NCBI RefSeq assembly: GCF_007858365.1
Contig: NZ_VFIO01000017.1
Coordinates: 1 to 49,808 of the forward strand
Length of the DNA: 49,808 nucleotides
From: Pseudomonas saxonica
GTDB lineage: Bacteria > Pseudomonadota > Gammaproteobacteria > Pseudomonadales > Pseudomonadaceae
Direction: 5' to 3'
Position numbers and translations under genes: made by a program. The notes under the pieces were generated by a model that saw only the letters and a program-made list of their open reading frames with translations, did not search any database and was not told where the DNA came from. Positions 15,921 through 22,641 of the stretch are shown here, piece by piece; position 1 is the first letter of the stretch; the number at the start of each line of letters is the position of its first letter.

Positions 15921-16194
15921 GAGAACCAGTCAGTTCAAGCGAGATTTTAAGCGAGAGGCCAAGGGGCCGCATCGAGCTGACTTGGAGCCGGGCGGCCTGT
16001 TCATCAAGATTGTCACTGCCCTGATGAATGACAAACCGCTGCCGGAAAAACATCGGGATCATGCTCTGACTGGTAACTGGAAAGACCATCGGGATTGCCA
16101 TATCAAACCGGATTGGCTGCTGATCTACTGCAAGCCCGACGATGAGCGCTTGCAGCTTGTGCGACTCGGATCACACAGCGAGCTGAGCCTATGA
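15907..16194 (+). CDS. yafQ: YafQ-type mRNA interferase toxin
   Basis: A 95-residue RelE-superfamily toxin of the YafQ group. It starts RTIERTSQFKRDFKREAKGP and carries LPEKHRDHALTGNWKDHRDCHIKPDWLLIY, shown here as family landmarks: HRDHAL, the DHRDCHIKPDW catalytic stretch and, later, RLGSHSELSL. The His and Asp residues of the YafQ active site (HxxH-x-D type and the C-terminal HSEL His) are all present, so it looks active. YafQ cleaves mRNA on the ribosome at in-frame codons. It is coupled to dinJ by a 14-nt overlap. Confidence 0.92.
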   Translation: MRTIERTSQFKRDFKREAKGPHRADLEPGGLFIKIVTALMNDKPLPEKHRDHALTGNWKDHRDCHIKPDWLLIYCKPDDERLQLVRLGSHSELSL

Positions 16195-16212
16195 CCAGCC
16201 AGGCTAAAGAGT

Positions 16213-16231
16213 GTGACGCGTCATATGACGG
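16213..16231. promoter_or_regulatory. palindromic operator candidate, copy 2 (before the plasmid HTH gene)
   Basis: GTGACGCGTCATATGACGG lies 9 nt before the start codon at 16241, so it also covers the ribosome-binding region. It matches the site at 15576-15594 except around the CAyrTG centre. Related CGTCAC words recur in the coding region at 16247 and 16405-16447. Confidence 0.55.
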
Positions 16232-16240
16232 TAGAGCACC

Positions 16241-16675
16241 ATGCGTCACACCATAGATGAAGCCGCGTCACTGATCGGCAGAACGCGCCGGTCCATATAC
16301 CGGGCAATGACCGAAGGCCGTATATCATATGGCTTAGAGTCCGATGGACGTCGCTATATCGACACCGCGGAGTTACTGCGTGTGTACGGTGCTTTCGAGC
16401 CAGCGTCACAGAGCGTCACAGTGGAAATGTCACACGGCGTCACAGTGACTGGCGACCTCGGGGAGATCATCGCCAGGGCGGTGGCAAAGGCCGTCGCTGA
16501 AGCGGTGGAGCCATTGCGGCAAGAGATCGAGAAGCTACGCCTTGATAATGCTGAGCAACGCCTTATTGAGCACAACCCTGAGCCTCAACCTGAAAAAGCG
16601 CCAACCCCGGGAAAGCCAAAATTACCCGGGCCTGCCAAGTCTTTTTCCGATCTACTGGCCGGACTGGCCGATTAG
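16241..16675 (+). CDS. plasmid-type HTH DNA-binding protein with coiled coil (RepX-like)
   Basis: A 144-residue protein. The N-terminal MerR/excisionase-like HTH is IDEAASLIGRTRRSIYRAMT, then GRISYGLESDGRRYIDTAEL. A linker follows, then a predicted coiled coil (AVAEAVEPLRQEIEKLRLDN) and a Pro-rich tail ending SFSDLLAGLAD. Similar two-part proteins are coded next to Rep_3 initiators in Pseudomonas, Moraxella and Acinetobacter plasmids. They are often named plasmid replication DNA-binding protein, and their role is poorly defined. It converges on rep (51-bp gap). A palindrome just upstream of the start suggests autoregulation. Confidence 0.7.
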   Translation: MRHTIDEAASLIGRTRRSIYRAMTEGRISYGLESDGRRYIDTAELLRVYGAFEPASQSVTVEMSHGVTVTGDLGEIIARAVAKAVAEAVEPLRQEIEKLRLDNAEQRLIEHNPEPQPEKAPTPGKPKLPGPAKSFSDLLAGLAD

Positions 16676-16725
16676 TCTCGACGGTGACGATCTAAACCCA
16701 GTCCGACCCACGTACATCAATCCAG

Positions 16726-17550
16726 TCATTCAGCCAGTGCCAAGGTGATCTGGTTGAGTCTGGCATGTGCTGCTTCCCAGCTCTCACCAGGACGAGCGCG
16801 TTTGGCAACCTCAGCGTCTGTCAGCTTGCCAAGCTTTTGCTTCACCGGCACGGATGTTGGTTCTGGTTTGATGGCAAAGATCAGATGGGTGACGGTGCGT
16901 CCGGTCTTGCGCTGTGTGTAGCTCACACGAATATCGCTGTATTCGTTGATTTGTGCCACGGCTGTATCTAGGACTCGCTTTTTAAAGTCCTTAATTGCCT
17001 TGTATTCGTTGGTAAGGCCGAGACTTTCGCGCAGATTAGCGAGTGCCAACTCGCGTTTTCCGATTGTGAGGTACTGCACCAGTAGCTCGTAGAGCCGTAC
17101 AGCGTGAACGCTCGACATGCCACTGATTTTCTCCAAACGGTATGACGTGAACTCGGACTCGAGACGTGTGATGTAGGGGATCACCCGAGGGGCGAACGTC
17201 AACTGAATTCGGCCTGTTCCGTCGATGTAAGCCTTGTCGCTGATCCATCGGGTTGTGACAGTACGGTCCTTACCGGTGTCCGGATCGGTGTCATAGATCG
17301 TCACCGAGCGGTCGAACAGGTCGCCCATAGCTTCTTTAAGTTGTCCGTAAACCTTGGTTTCGTTGGTCCCGAATGCCTGAGCGAAATCGCTCGCTGCAAT
17401 CGTGACTGGCTTATCTGGCGAAAGGCCCAGCTGTTCGTCGCGACTACGACTGATGGCAAACAGGATGATTTGTTGTTCGACCAGGTTGAGCCGGTAGCTA
17501 GCTTCGACAAGCCGGTTAGATTTGACAACAACTTCGCTTTTCTCAGCCAT
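16726..17550 (-). CDS. plasmid replication initiator, Rep_3 family (RepA/RepB)
   Basis: A 274-residue initiator of the iteron-type Rep_3 family (pPS10 RepA/R6K pi-like). The first winged helix domain is VVKSNRLVEASYRLNLVEQQ, IILFAISRSRDEQ and KPVTIAASDFAQAFG. The second has SSVHAVRLYELLVQYL and LGLTNEYKAIKDFKKRVLD. I use the ATG at 17550 (GAGGAC upstream, MAEKSEVVVKSNR). The frame extends to 17583 but without support. Four 22-bp iterons start 65 bp upstream, and a GGACT/AGTCC inverted repeat (about 17589-17608) fits the autorepression operator. It starts replication of the plasmid-like block. Confidence 0.93.
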   Translation of the reverse strand: MAEKSEVVVKSNRLVEASYRLNLVEQQIILFAISRSRDEQLGLSPDKPVTIAASDFAQAFGTNETKVYGQLKEAMGDLFDRSVTIYDTDPDTGKDRTVTTRWISDKAYIDGTGRIQLTFAPRVIPYITRLESEFTSYRLEKISGMSSVHAVRLYELLVQYLTIGKRELALANLRESLGLTNEYKAIKDFKKRVLDTAVAQINEYSDIRVSYTQRKTGRTVTHLIFAIKPEPTSVPVKQKLGKLTDAEVAKRARPGESWEAAHARLNQITLALAE

Positions 17551-17614
17551 CAGTAGTCCTCGTGGGGAGATCCACCATAGCATAAAAAGGACTATTTAAT
17601 ACAAGTCCCTTAAT

Positions 17615-17702
17615 ACCGCAAATCTGTCCCTTTATGACCGCAAATCTGTCCCTTTATGACCGCAAATCTGTCCCTTTATGACCGCAAATCTGTCCCTTTA
17701 TG
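17615..17702. repeat. four perfect 22-bp iterons (plasmid origin)
   Basis: Four identical direct repeats of 22 bp at 17615, 17637, 17659 and 17681, each beginning ACCGCAAATC and ending CCCTTTATG, with no spacers. A partial unit (ACAAGTCCCTTA) precedes them and a degenerate one (CAAATCCCTCCCTTTATGA) lies at ~17957-17975. Period and position next to a Rep_3 gene make this the Rep-binding part of a replication origin. Confidence 0.93.
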
Positions 17703-17705
17703 GAG

Positions 17706-17736
17706 GCTGTATGCCACGTAATACGTGGCATACAGC
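17706..17736. repeat. perfect 14-bp palindrome in the origin region
   Basis: GCTGTATGCCACGT and its exact complement flank a 3-nt centre, 3 bp after the last iteron. It can form a strong hairpin or bind a symmetric protein. It lacks a T-run, so it is not a terminator. Confidence 0.8.
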
Positions 17737-17750
17737 CCGACTAAAAGCTT

Positions 17751-17796
17751 TTAAAAGCATTAAAAGCATTAAAAGCATTAGTCCGAGTTACCCACA
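17751..17796. repeat. AT-rich 9-mer repeats and DnaA-box candidate (unwinding element)
   Basis: TTAAAAGCA is repeated three times exactly (17751-17777), preceded by CTAAAAGCT. It is followed by TTACCCACA at 17788-17796, one mismatch from the DnaA box TTATCCACA. Tandem A/T-rich repeats next to a DnaA box and iterons are the usual unwinding part of such origins. Function is inferred. Confidence 0.6.
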
Positions 17797-18419
17797 GCCA
17801 TTTTTCCCTCACATAACGAACAAGGAATGAATAAGCGCCGAGCTTGCGGATTTCATGACTATTCGGACACTTTAAGGCAGGCAGCGACGCAGGATTTATC
17901 ACTATCACTGACCTCTTTTCTCGAAGCAAAGAGATCTTCGTGGCGCGTATATGACAACAAATCCCTCCCTTTATGAACACTACAGGCCACATAACATAAG
18001 GCGTCTAGACGACCTCAAAGGTTTAAAAAGGGAAAAGTAAAAAGCGCGGCTCTGCCGGGGCACCCCTACGGGGTTCCCCCACTTCGTGGCTCCCCCTCCG
18101 GTAATAATGCCCAGCCTGCCGGCTGGAGACTTTGTTTATGCGCTCCAAGGAGCGCTGTGACGCCTCTGCTAGCAAGGATCATCCAAACGCCTGCTGCGGG
18201 CTCACAGACGACAAAGGCGAGTAATCAGGGGATAACAGCGAGCCGGATTTCAGTGTCGTCCTGATAAAGTGATGTTGCTATTAATCTTGTCTGTGCAAGC
18301 ATTCGCTCTGGATCTGATTCCAGGGAGTGGGGCCCCCCTCAGGGGGTCGAGCTGGGTGAGCGCGTAGCGCGAATGCTCTGGGATTCTGTCTTTTTGTACC
18401 TTTGCCTTTTTGTACTTCC
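17797..18419. other. origin-distal non-coding region with GC hairpins
   Basis: No supported gene. After the degenerate iteron near 17957 the sequence turns GC-rich, with hairpins at about 18061-18078 (ACCCC/GGGGT) and 18112-18125 (CCAGCC/GGCTGG). A CAAGGAGCG-type repeat lies near 18145, and GGGGCCCCCCTCAGGGGGTC near 18330. Such clusters occur at transfer or mobilisation origins, but I cannot identify an oriT core and no relaxase gene is present. A minus-strand frame at 17741-17992 lies over the repeats and looks spurious. Confidence 0.35.
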
Positions 18420-18437
18420 TGAATCGCCCCAGCTTTC

Positions 18438-19283
18438 CTAGACACTCTCCAAGCTCTGGAAATAGCGCTTTTCAAACTCCACTGGCGATAGCTGCATAGC
18501 GCTGCTGTGCCGGCGCTTGGGGTTATAGAACATCTCGATGTAATCGAACACATCACTGCGGGCTTCTTCGCGGGTTCCGTAGGTTTTCCGTCGGATGCGT
18601 TCCCGCTTCAGCAACTGGAAAAAGCTTTCCGCGACCGCGTTGTCGTGACAGTTACCGCGTCGACTCATGCTGCTGATCAGGTTGTTGGCCTTGAGGAAAC
18701 TCTGCCAGTCCGAGCTGCTGAACTGGCTGCCCTGGTCGGAATGGATCATCACTTCCTGCTTGGGCTTGCGCCGCCACACAGCCATCAGCAACGCATCAAT
18801 GGCCAGGTCGCTGCACATCCGAGGCTTCATCGACCAGCCGATCACTTGGCGAGAAAACAGATCCAGAACCACTGCCAAGTACAACCAGCCCTCATACGTG
18901 CGGATGTAAGTGATGTCGGTGACCCAGACCTTGTTCGGTTCACTGACATTGAACTGCCGCTCTAGACGGTTGGGCGAGGCCACTGGCGGCTTGCCACCGT
19001 AGTACCCGGGGCGCCGGCGATAACCGGTCTGCGAGCGCAGCCCCTCTCTCCTCATCAGGCGAGCCACACGGTGCCGGCCACAGGGCTCGCCCAGCTCACG
19101 CAGGTCGTCGTGGATCTTGCGGTAGCCGTAGACCCCGCCGCTTTCCAACCAGGCATGCTTGATCAATCCGAGCAGGCGTTGATCTTCCTTGGCGCGTACC
19201 GATTCCGGCTCGACCAGCCAGGCGTAGTAACCGCTGGGATGCACCTTGAGGGTCTGGCAGAGACGCCGCACCGGGTACCCCAC
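18438..19283 (-). CDS. IS3-family transposase OrfB (second IS type)
   Basis: A 281-residue DDE integrase. The N-terminal segment CQTLKVHPSGYYAWLVEPES precedes VYGYRKIHDDLRELG, and then the rve core has WVTDITYIRTYEGWLYLAVV, VMIHSDQGSQF and NAVAESFFQLLKRERI (D, D, E). It ends LSPVEFEKRYFQSLESV. Probably expressed as OrfAB by -1 frameshifting at the A6G run in orfA (19343-19349). The frame is intact, so the element may be active. Confidence 0.92.
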   Translation of the reverse strand: MGYPVRRLCQTLKVHPSGYYAWLVEPESVRAKEDQRLLGLIKHAWLESGGVYGYRKIHDDLRELGEPCGRHRVARLMRREGLRSQTGYRRRPGYYGGKPPVASPNRLERQFNVSEPNKVWVTDITYIRTYEGWLYLAVVLDLFSRQVIGWSMKPRMCSDLAIDALLMAVWRRKPKQEVMIHSDQGSQFSSSDWQSFLKANNLISSMSRRGNCHDNAVAESFFQLLKRERIRRKTYGTREEARSDVFDYIEMFYNPKRRHSSAMQLSPVEFEKRYFQSLESV

Positions 19284-19309
19284 CGACAGTTTGCTGATGA
19301 AGGCGTACT

Positions 19310-19588
19310 TCAGCCTGACTCCTTGGCAAAGTACGCGGCGGCCTTTTTTAGAATGTCTCGCTCTTCGGTCACCCGCTTGAGTTCAGCACGCAGACGACGA
19401 AGCTCCGCCTGCTGATCATCTTCTTGCTTACGCTGGGCTTCTGGCTTGCTGTAGCGCTTGATCCACGCATACAGGCTGTGCGCAGACATGCCCAAACGGG
19501 CCGCTACATCGGCAACAGGCAGGCCGCGCTCAGTCACTTGCCGGACCGCTTCGATCTTGAATTCTTCGGGGAAACGCTGGTTGCTCAT
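19310..19588 (-). CDS. IS3-family OrfA (second IS type)
   Basis: A 92-residue HTH_Tnp_1 protein. It begins MSNQRFPEEFKIEAVRQVTE and has LPVADVAARLGMSAHSLYAW as the helix-turn-helix. A coiled coil (QQAELRRLRAELKRVTEERD) leads to ILKKAAAYFAKESG. AGGAGG-like sequence lies upstream of the ATG. The A6G slippery run near the 3' end (19343-19349) lies in the same place as in the other IS3-family element here. Confidence 0.9.
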   Translation of the reverse strand: MSNQRFPEEFKIEAVRQVTERGLPVADVAARLGMSAHSLYAWIKRYSKPEAQRKQEDDQQAELRRLRAELKRVTEERDILKKAAAYFAKESG

Positions 19589-19643
19589 GGCACCTCCTAG
19601 TAGGCCTCATTATGAGGCTTGGAGGTCTCTAGGGAATCCGGGG

Positions 19644-20249
19644 CTATTCAATGTCGTCCAGCCGCTCGATCTTGCGTGAGTTCGCCATGATCGTTTCTGC
19701 AGCCGACCGAAGCGCTTCAGGGTCGTTGTCGCTGCTGATGTCCGAACGCATCGCAATCGTGACTTCAGCTACGGCATGCATCACCTGTTCTGCGTCATTG
19801 CCGTTCAACTGGCCATCCTCAAGTCCATCAACAAGCAGATCAAGAACGCGTCGGAACGCTTCGACAACTGGCGCGCTGCCGACAACGGCAAGCTTGTGGC
19901 TGATGACCCTGAGTTCATCAATGAGCGCAAAATCATGACGTTCACGCTCCACGATTTCAGCAACCTTTTCGATGACGCGCATATATGTGTCATGCTTTTG
20001 TTGAAAAAGAAGAACTTGCCCTTCTTTTCTTAACTCAAGCTCAGTCTGGCGATTGAGGAGCACAGCTGTCAGATAGATAGTGGCAGCTGCACCCAGGAAC
20101 ACTAGGATCATCTCTTGGGCAAAAGGAAAGTTTTCACCAACAAAGTATAAGCCGCGGTAGGCTGCGTAACCTACGCCCACTAAAACAATGGAAATTACCA
20201 GGTAGGCGACGTCCCTGCCGCGAAAGCTCGTCTTTACCGGTGGCTTCAT
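19644..20249 (-). CDS. membrane-anchored cytoplasmic protein of unknown function, 3' end cut by IS
   Basis: A ~201-residue protein using the ATG at 20249 (AAGAAAGG upstream); an in-frame ATG at 20270 is also possible. Two membrane segments near the N-terminus (VAYLVISIVLVGVGYAAYRG and EMILVFLGAAATIYLTAVLL) are followed by a long helical cytoplasmic part. That part contains LELRKEGQVLLFQQKHDTYM and VIEKVAEIVERERHDF. The stop (TAG) lies inside the terminal repeat of the second IS, so the native C-terminus is probably lost or altered. It is third in the mscS operon. No family recognised. Confidence 0.7.
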   Translation of the reverse strand: MKPPVKTSFRGRDVAYLVISIVLVGVGYAAYRGLYFVGENFPFAQEMILVFLGAAATIYLTAVLLNRQTELELRKEGQVLLFQQKHDTYMRVIEKVAEIVERERHDFALIDELRVISHKLAVVGSAPVVEAFRRVLDLLVDGLEDGQLNGNDAEQVMHAVAEVTIAMRSDISSDNDPEALRSAAETIMANSRKIERLDDIE

Positions 20250-20262
20250 GGGTTGGCCTTTC

Positions 20263-20454
20263 TTAATCATGGCTGTCGTTGCCTAGCGAACGGGTGTCAG
20301 GGGCAGGTTCGGTCTCCTTTTCGGGCCGCAAGAGAATAGGGGTTGGTCCAGAGCCAAATACATTGAACCCATCCCGCAGACAGCGCTCGAAAATCGTTTC
20401 ATCCCAGTTCGAGAAATCTCTTTCCACTTCATATGTATATTTTGGCCGTGTCAT
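20263..20454 (-). CDS. hypothetical 63-residue protein in mscS operon
   Basis: Starts at ATG 20454, overlapping the mscS stop as ATGA, and codes for MTRPKYTYEVERDFSNWDE, then TIFERCLRDGFNVFGSGPTP and a Pro/Glu-rich end. It is charged, with no signal or membrane segment and no recognised family. The tight coupling to mscS and to the membrane protein gene that follows (about 13 nt) supports a real gene. The longer frame upstream to 20607 is antisense-like overlap with mscS and is not used. Confidence 0.65.
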   Translation of the reverse strand: MTRPKYTYEVERDFSNWDETIFERCLRDGFNVFGSGPTPILLRPEKETEPAPDTRSLGNDSHD

Positions 20455-21362
20455 TGGGCACCAGCCGGAGCTTCGATCCGAAAGGCAGGGGCTTTTCCAT
20501 CCTTGTCCTGGCCGGCATAAAGCGTCAGATGCGGATAAGGGATTTCGATGCCAAGTTCGTCGAAGCGCTGTTTTATCCTGTGCAGATATTCGCGCCGGAT
20601 TGACCATTGCTCACCTGGCAAGACCTTGAGGCGAAGACGCAGGATAACCGAAGAGTCACCCAACGTTTCGACCCCAAAGACCTCTGGCTCGGCTAATATT
20701 CTCGTTGACCAGGTTGTTTCCGAAGCTAGCTCACGGGCGACACTCTCCATAACGTTCAATGCCTCCTGAAGGTTTTCGCGATAGGCGACACCGACATCGA
20801 TTACGGCCATCGAATAGTCCGTTGTCTTATTTGTCAGATTGGTGATGGCTCCGTTGGGCACATAGACCACGTCACCATTGAGTTGACGCAGGCGCACATA
20901 GCGCAACGTCATCTCTTCGACTTGGCCTGCCACACCGCCAATATCCACGATATCCCCGATGCGGAGTTGCCCTTCCAGCAACAAGACCAAACCCGAAAAA
21001 TAGTCTTTTATCAGGCTCTGCGCAGCAAACCCCACTGCGATGCCGCTTACCCCCGCAGTCGTCAGGATCGGTGCCACAGAAATGCCAAGGATTGAGAGGG
21101 AAATGGTCACGGCCAAGGCCCACACGACCAGCCGACTGACGAAACGGATCAGACGAAGAGATGTTTCAATGCGTTTGACCTCATCTGCAGATCTCTTGGA
21201 AGTGCGGGTTCTTTTGCTGATGCGTGTGATGGCCCGCGAAAGCACTGCGGACACGAGCCACGCCACGGTCATGACGAGCACAATCTGTGCAACTGTTTGG
21301 GAAACGGAAATAAGGCCGGATAGGAGCTCTGCCTGTGTGACCTGCAAATTCAAAAAATGCAT
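20451..21362 (-). CDS. MscS-family mechanosensitive channel
   Basis: A 303-residue small-conductance mechanosensitive channel homologue. Membrane helices are around residues 20-45 and 70-95. The pore-lining TM3 has VSGIAVGFAAQSLIKDYFSG, close to the family consensus. The beta domain follows (GQLRIGDIVDIGGVAGQVEE, NGDVVYVPNGAITNLTN), then the C-terminal alpha/beta domain. AGGGAG precedes the ATG. The right IS copy lies only 36 bp upstream, so the native promoter is absent and transcription may come from the IS. Its place on the plasmid-like block, with two unknown genes coupled behind it, is unusual. Confidence 0.9.
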   Translation of the reverse strand: MHFLNLQVTQAELLSGLISVSQTVAQIVLVMTVAWLVSAVLSRAITRISKRTRTSKRSADEVKRIETSLRLIRFVSRLVVWALAVTISLSILGISVAPILTTAGVSGIAVGFAAQSLIKDYFSGLVLLLEGQLRIGDIVDIGGVAGQVEEMTLRYVRLRQLNGDVVYVPNGAITNLTNKTTDYSMAVIDVGVAYRENLQEALNVMESVARELASETTWSTRILAEPEVFGVETLGDSSVILRLRLKVLPGEQWSIRREYLHRIKQRFDELGIEIPYPHLTLYAGQDKDGKAPAFRIEAPAGAQ

Positions 21363-21428
21363 TTATATGCACTCCCTATTATTCTGGGGTAAGCGGATTG
21401 ATCTTGCCCAGCAACCGTGGACACAGTT

Positions 21429-22289
21429 TCAAGCACTCATCCGGGCCTCGTAGGCTTGCGGGCTGATGTGCCCCAGCGTGCTATGTCGCCGCTGGCGGTT
21501 ATAGTCGGTTTCGATGTATTCAAACACGGTTTCACGCATCTGGGCGCGGCTCATGAAGCGCTCGCCATGGATGCATTCGACCTTCAGGCTGTGGAAGAAG
21601 CTCTCCGCACACGCATTATCGTAGCAGTTGCCTTTCGCGCTCATACTGCATCGCAGCTGATGAGCGCGGATTAGACCCTGATAAGCCGTTGAGCAGTACT
21701 GACTGCCGCGGTCGCTGTGTACGATCACTCCCTTTGGCTGCTTTCGCCGCCACAGCGCCATGTGCAGAGCATCGCAGGCCAGGTCAGCCGTCATGCGTTC
21801 GCTCATGGCCCAGCCGACCACCATGCGCGAGTACAGATCAATGATTACGGCGAGATACAGCCAGCCCTCGTCCGTGTGCAGGTAGGTGATGTCGCCCACC
21901 CATTTCTGATTGGGTGCTGATGCTGTGAAGTCTTGCTTGAGCAGGTTCTCTGCCACCGGGAGCGAGTGTCGGGAGTTGGTTGTGGCCTTGAACTTCTTGG
22001 CCGCCTTGGCGCGTAAGCCTTGTCGCTGCATCGAGGCTGCAACCGTCTTGCGATTACAGCGCAGCCCGGCTTCCCACAGGTCATGGCACAGCCGCGGGGC
22101 GCCACTGCGGCCCTTACGGGCGTTATACGCTTGCGCGACCCGCTGATCCAGCTCGGCCCGTTGCTGGTGGCGTGTGGATGGCTCGCGTGAGCACCAGGCG
22201 TAGAAACCACTGCGGGCGACACCCAGAACACGGCACATGGCTTTCACCGGAAACGCTGGGGCATGTGTCCTCATGAAGGCGTACTTCAC
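21429..22289 (-). CDS. IS3-family transposase OrfB, copy 2
   Basis: 286 residues, the same translation as the transposase at 11543-12403. It has the same DDE motifs (WVGDITYLHTDEGW, VIVHSDRGSQY, NACAESFFHSLKVE) and starts with GTG overlapping the orfA end. It is intact and presumably active through -1 frameshifting at the A6G run at 22319-22325. Identity with copy 1 implies recent duplication or recombination. Confidence 0.92.
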   Translation of the reverse strand: MKYAFMRTHAPAFPVKAMCRVLGVARSGFYAWCSREPSTRHQQRAELDQRVAQAYNARKGRSGAPRLCHDLWEAGLRCNRKTVAASMQRQGLRAKAAKKFKATTNSRHSLPVAENLLKQDFTASAPNQKWVGDITYLHTDEGWLYLAVIIDLYSRMVVGWAMSERMTADLACDALHMALWRRKQPKGVIVHSDRGSQYCSTAYQGLIRAHQLRCSMSAKGNCYDNACAESFFHSLKVECIHGERFMSRAQMRETVFEYIETDYNRQRRHSTLGHISPQAYEARMSA

Positions 22290-22585
22290 TTGAGGCTCTT
22301 CGCAAAGTACGCCGCGGCCTTTTTTACGATGGCCAGTTCTTCGGCTTGCTCGGCCAGGAGCCGCTTGAGGCGGGCGTTTTCGTCGGCCAGTGACTGTTCG
22401 CGCTCACTGCTGCTCAGGGTCTGCTGCTGCTTACTGCGCCAGCCATAGAGCTGAGACGCATGAAGACCAAGCTGTTCGGCCGCTTTACTAACGCCAATTC
22501 GCTCGGCCAGCGCCAACGCTTCATTCTTGAAGGCTTGGGAGTGACGGGTACGGTTCTGTTTCATCGGGGTAGCGGTTCTTGCCAT
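22286..22585 (-). CDS. IS3-family OrfA, copy 2
   Basis: 99 residues, the same translation as the OrfA at 12400-12699: HTH (GVSKAAEQLGLHASQLYGWR) and coiled coil. It overlaps orfB by 4 nt and carries the AAAAAAG slippery run at 22319-22325. Confidence 0.92.
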   Translation of the reverse strand: MARTATPMKQNRTRHSQAFKNEALALAERIGVSKAAEQLGLHASQLYGWRSKQQQTLSSSEREQSLADENARLKRLLAEQAEELAIVKKAAAYFAKSLK

Positions 22586-22641
22586 GGTTCACCTCGTTGC
22601 AGTTTATCGCTTAACGGGGTGTCCACTCGTGCTGGGCAAGA

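Larger units (their letters stand above)
18420..19650 (-). mobile_element. second, distinct IS3-family insertion sequence
   Basis: A 1,231-bp element with imperfect terminal repeats starting TGAATCGCCCCAGCTTTCCT on the left and, inverted, TGAATAGCCCCGGATTCCCT on the right. Similarity continues for about 30 bp (CCTAGA, CCAAGC). Two minus-strand ORFs show the orfA/orfB layout. No target duplication is evident (left flank TTCC, right flank ATGTC). Its right end supplies the stop codon of the 208-residue gene. It is a different IS from the pair at 11513 and 21399. Confidence 0.88.

Noticed and set aside
17615..17702. CRISPR-like direct repeats
   Set aside because: The units are contiguous 22-bp repeats without spacers next to a rep gene; they are iterons. 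No CRISPR array was seen in the window.
17741..17992. 83-codon minus-strand ORF in the origin region
   Set aside because: Its C-terminus is a translation of the TTAAAAGCA repeats (NAFNAFNAF), so it is spurious.
18061..18340. Origin of transfer (oriT)
   Set aside because: GC hairpins are present, but no recognisable nic region and no relaxase gene were found in the block.
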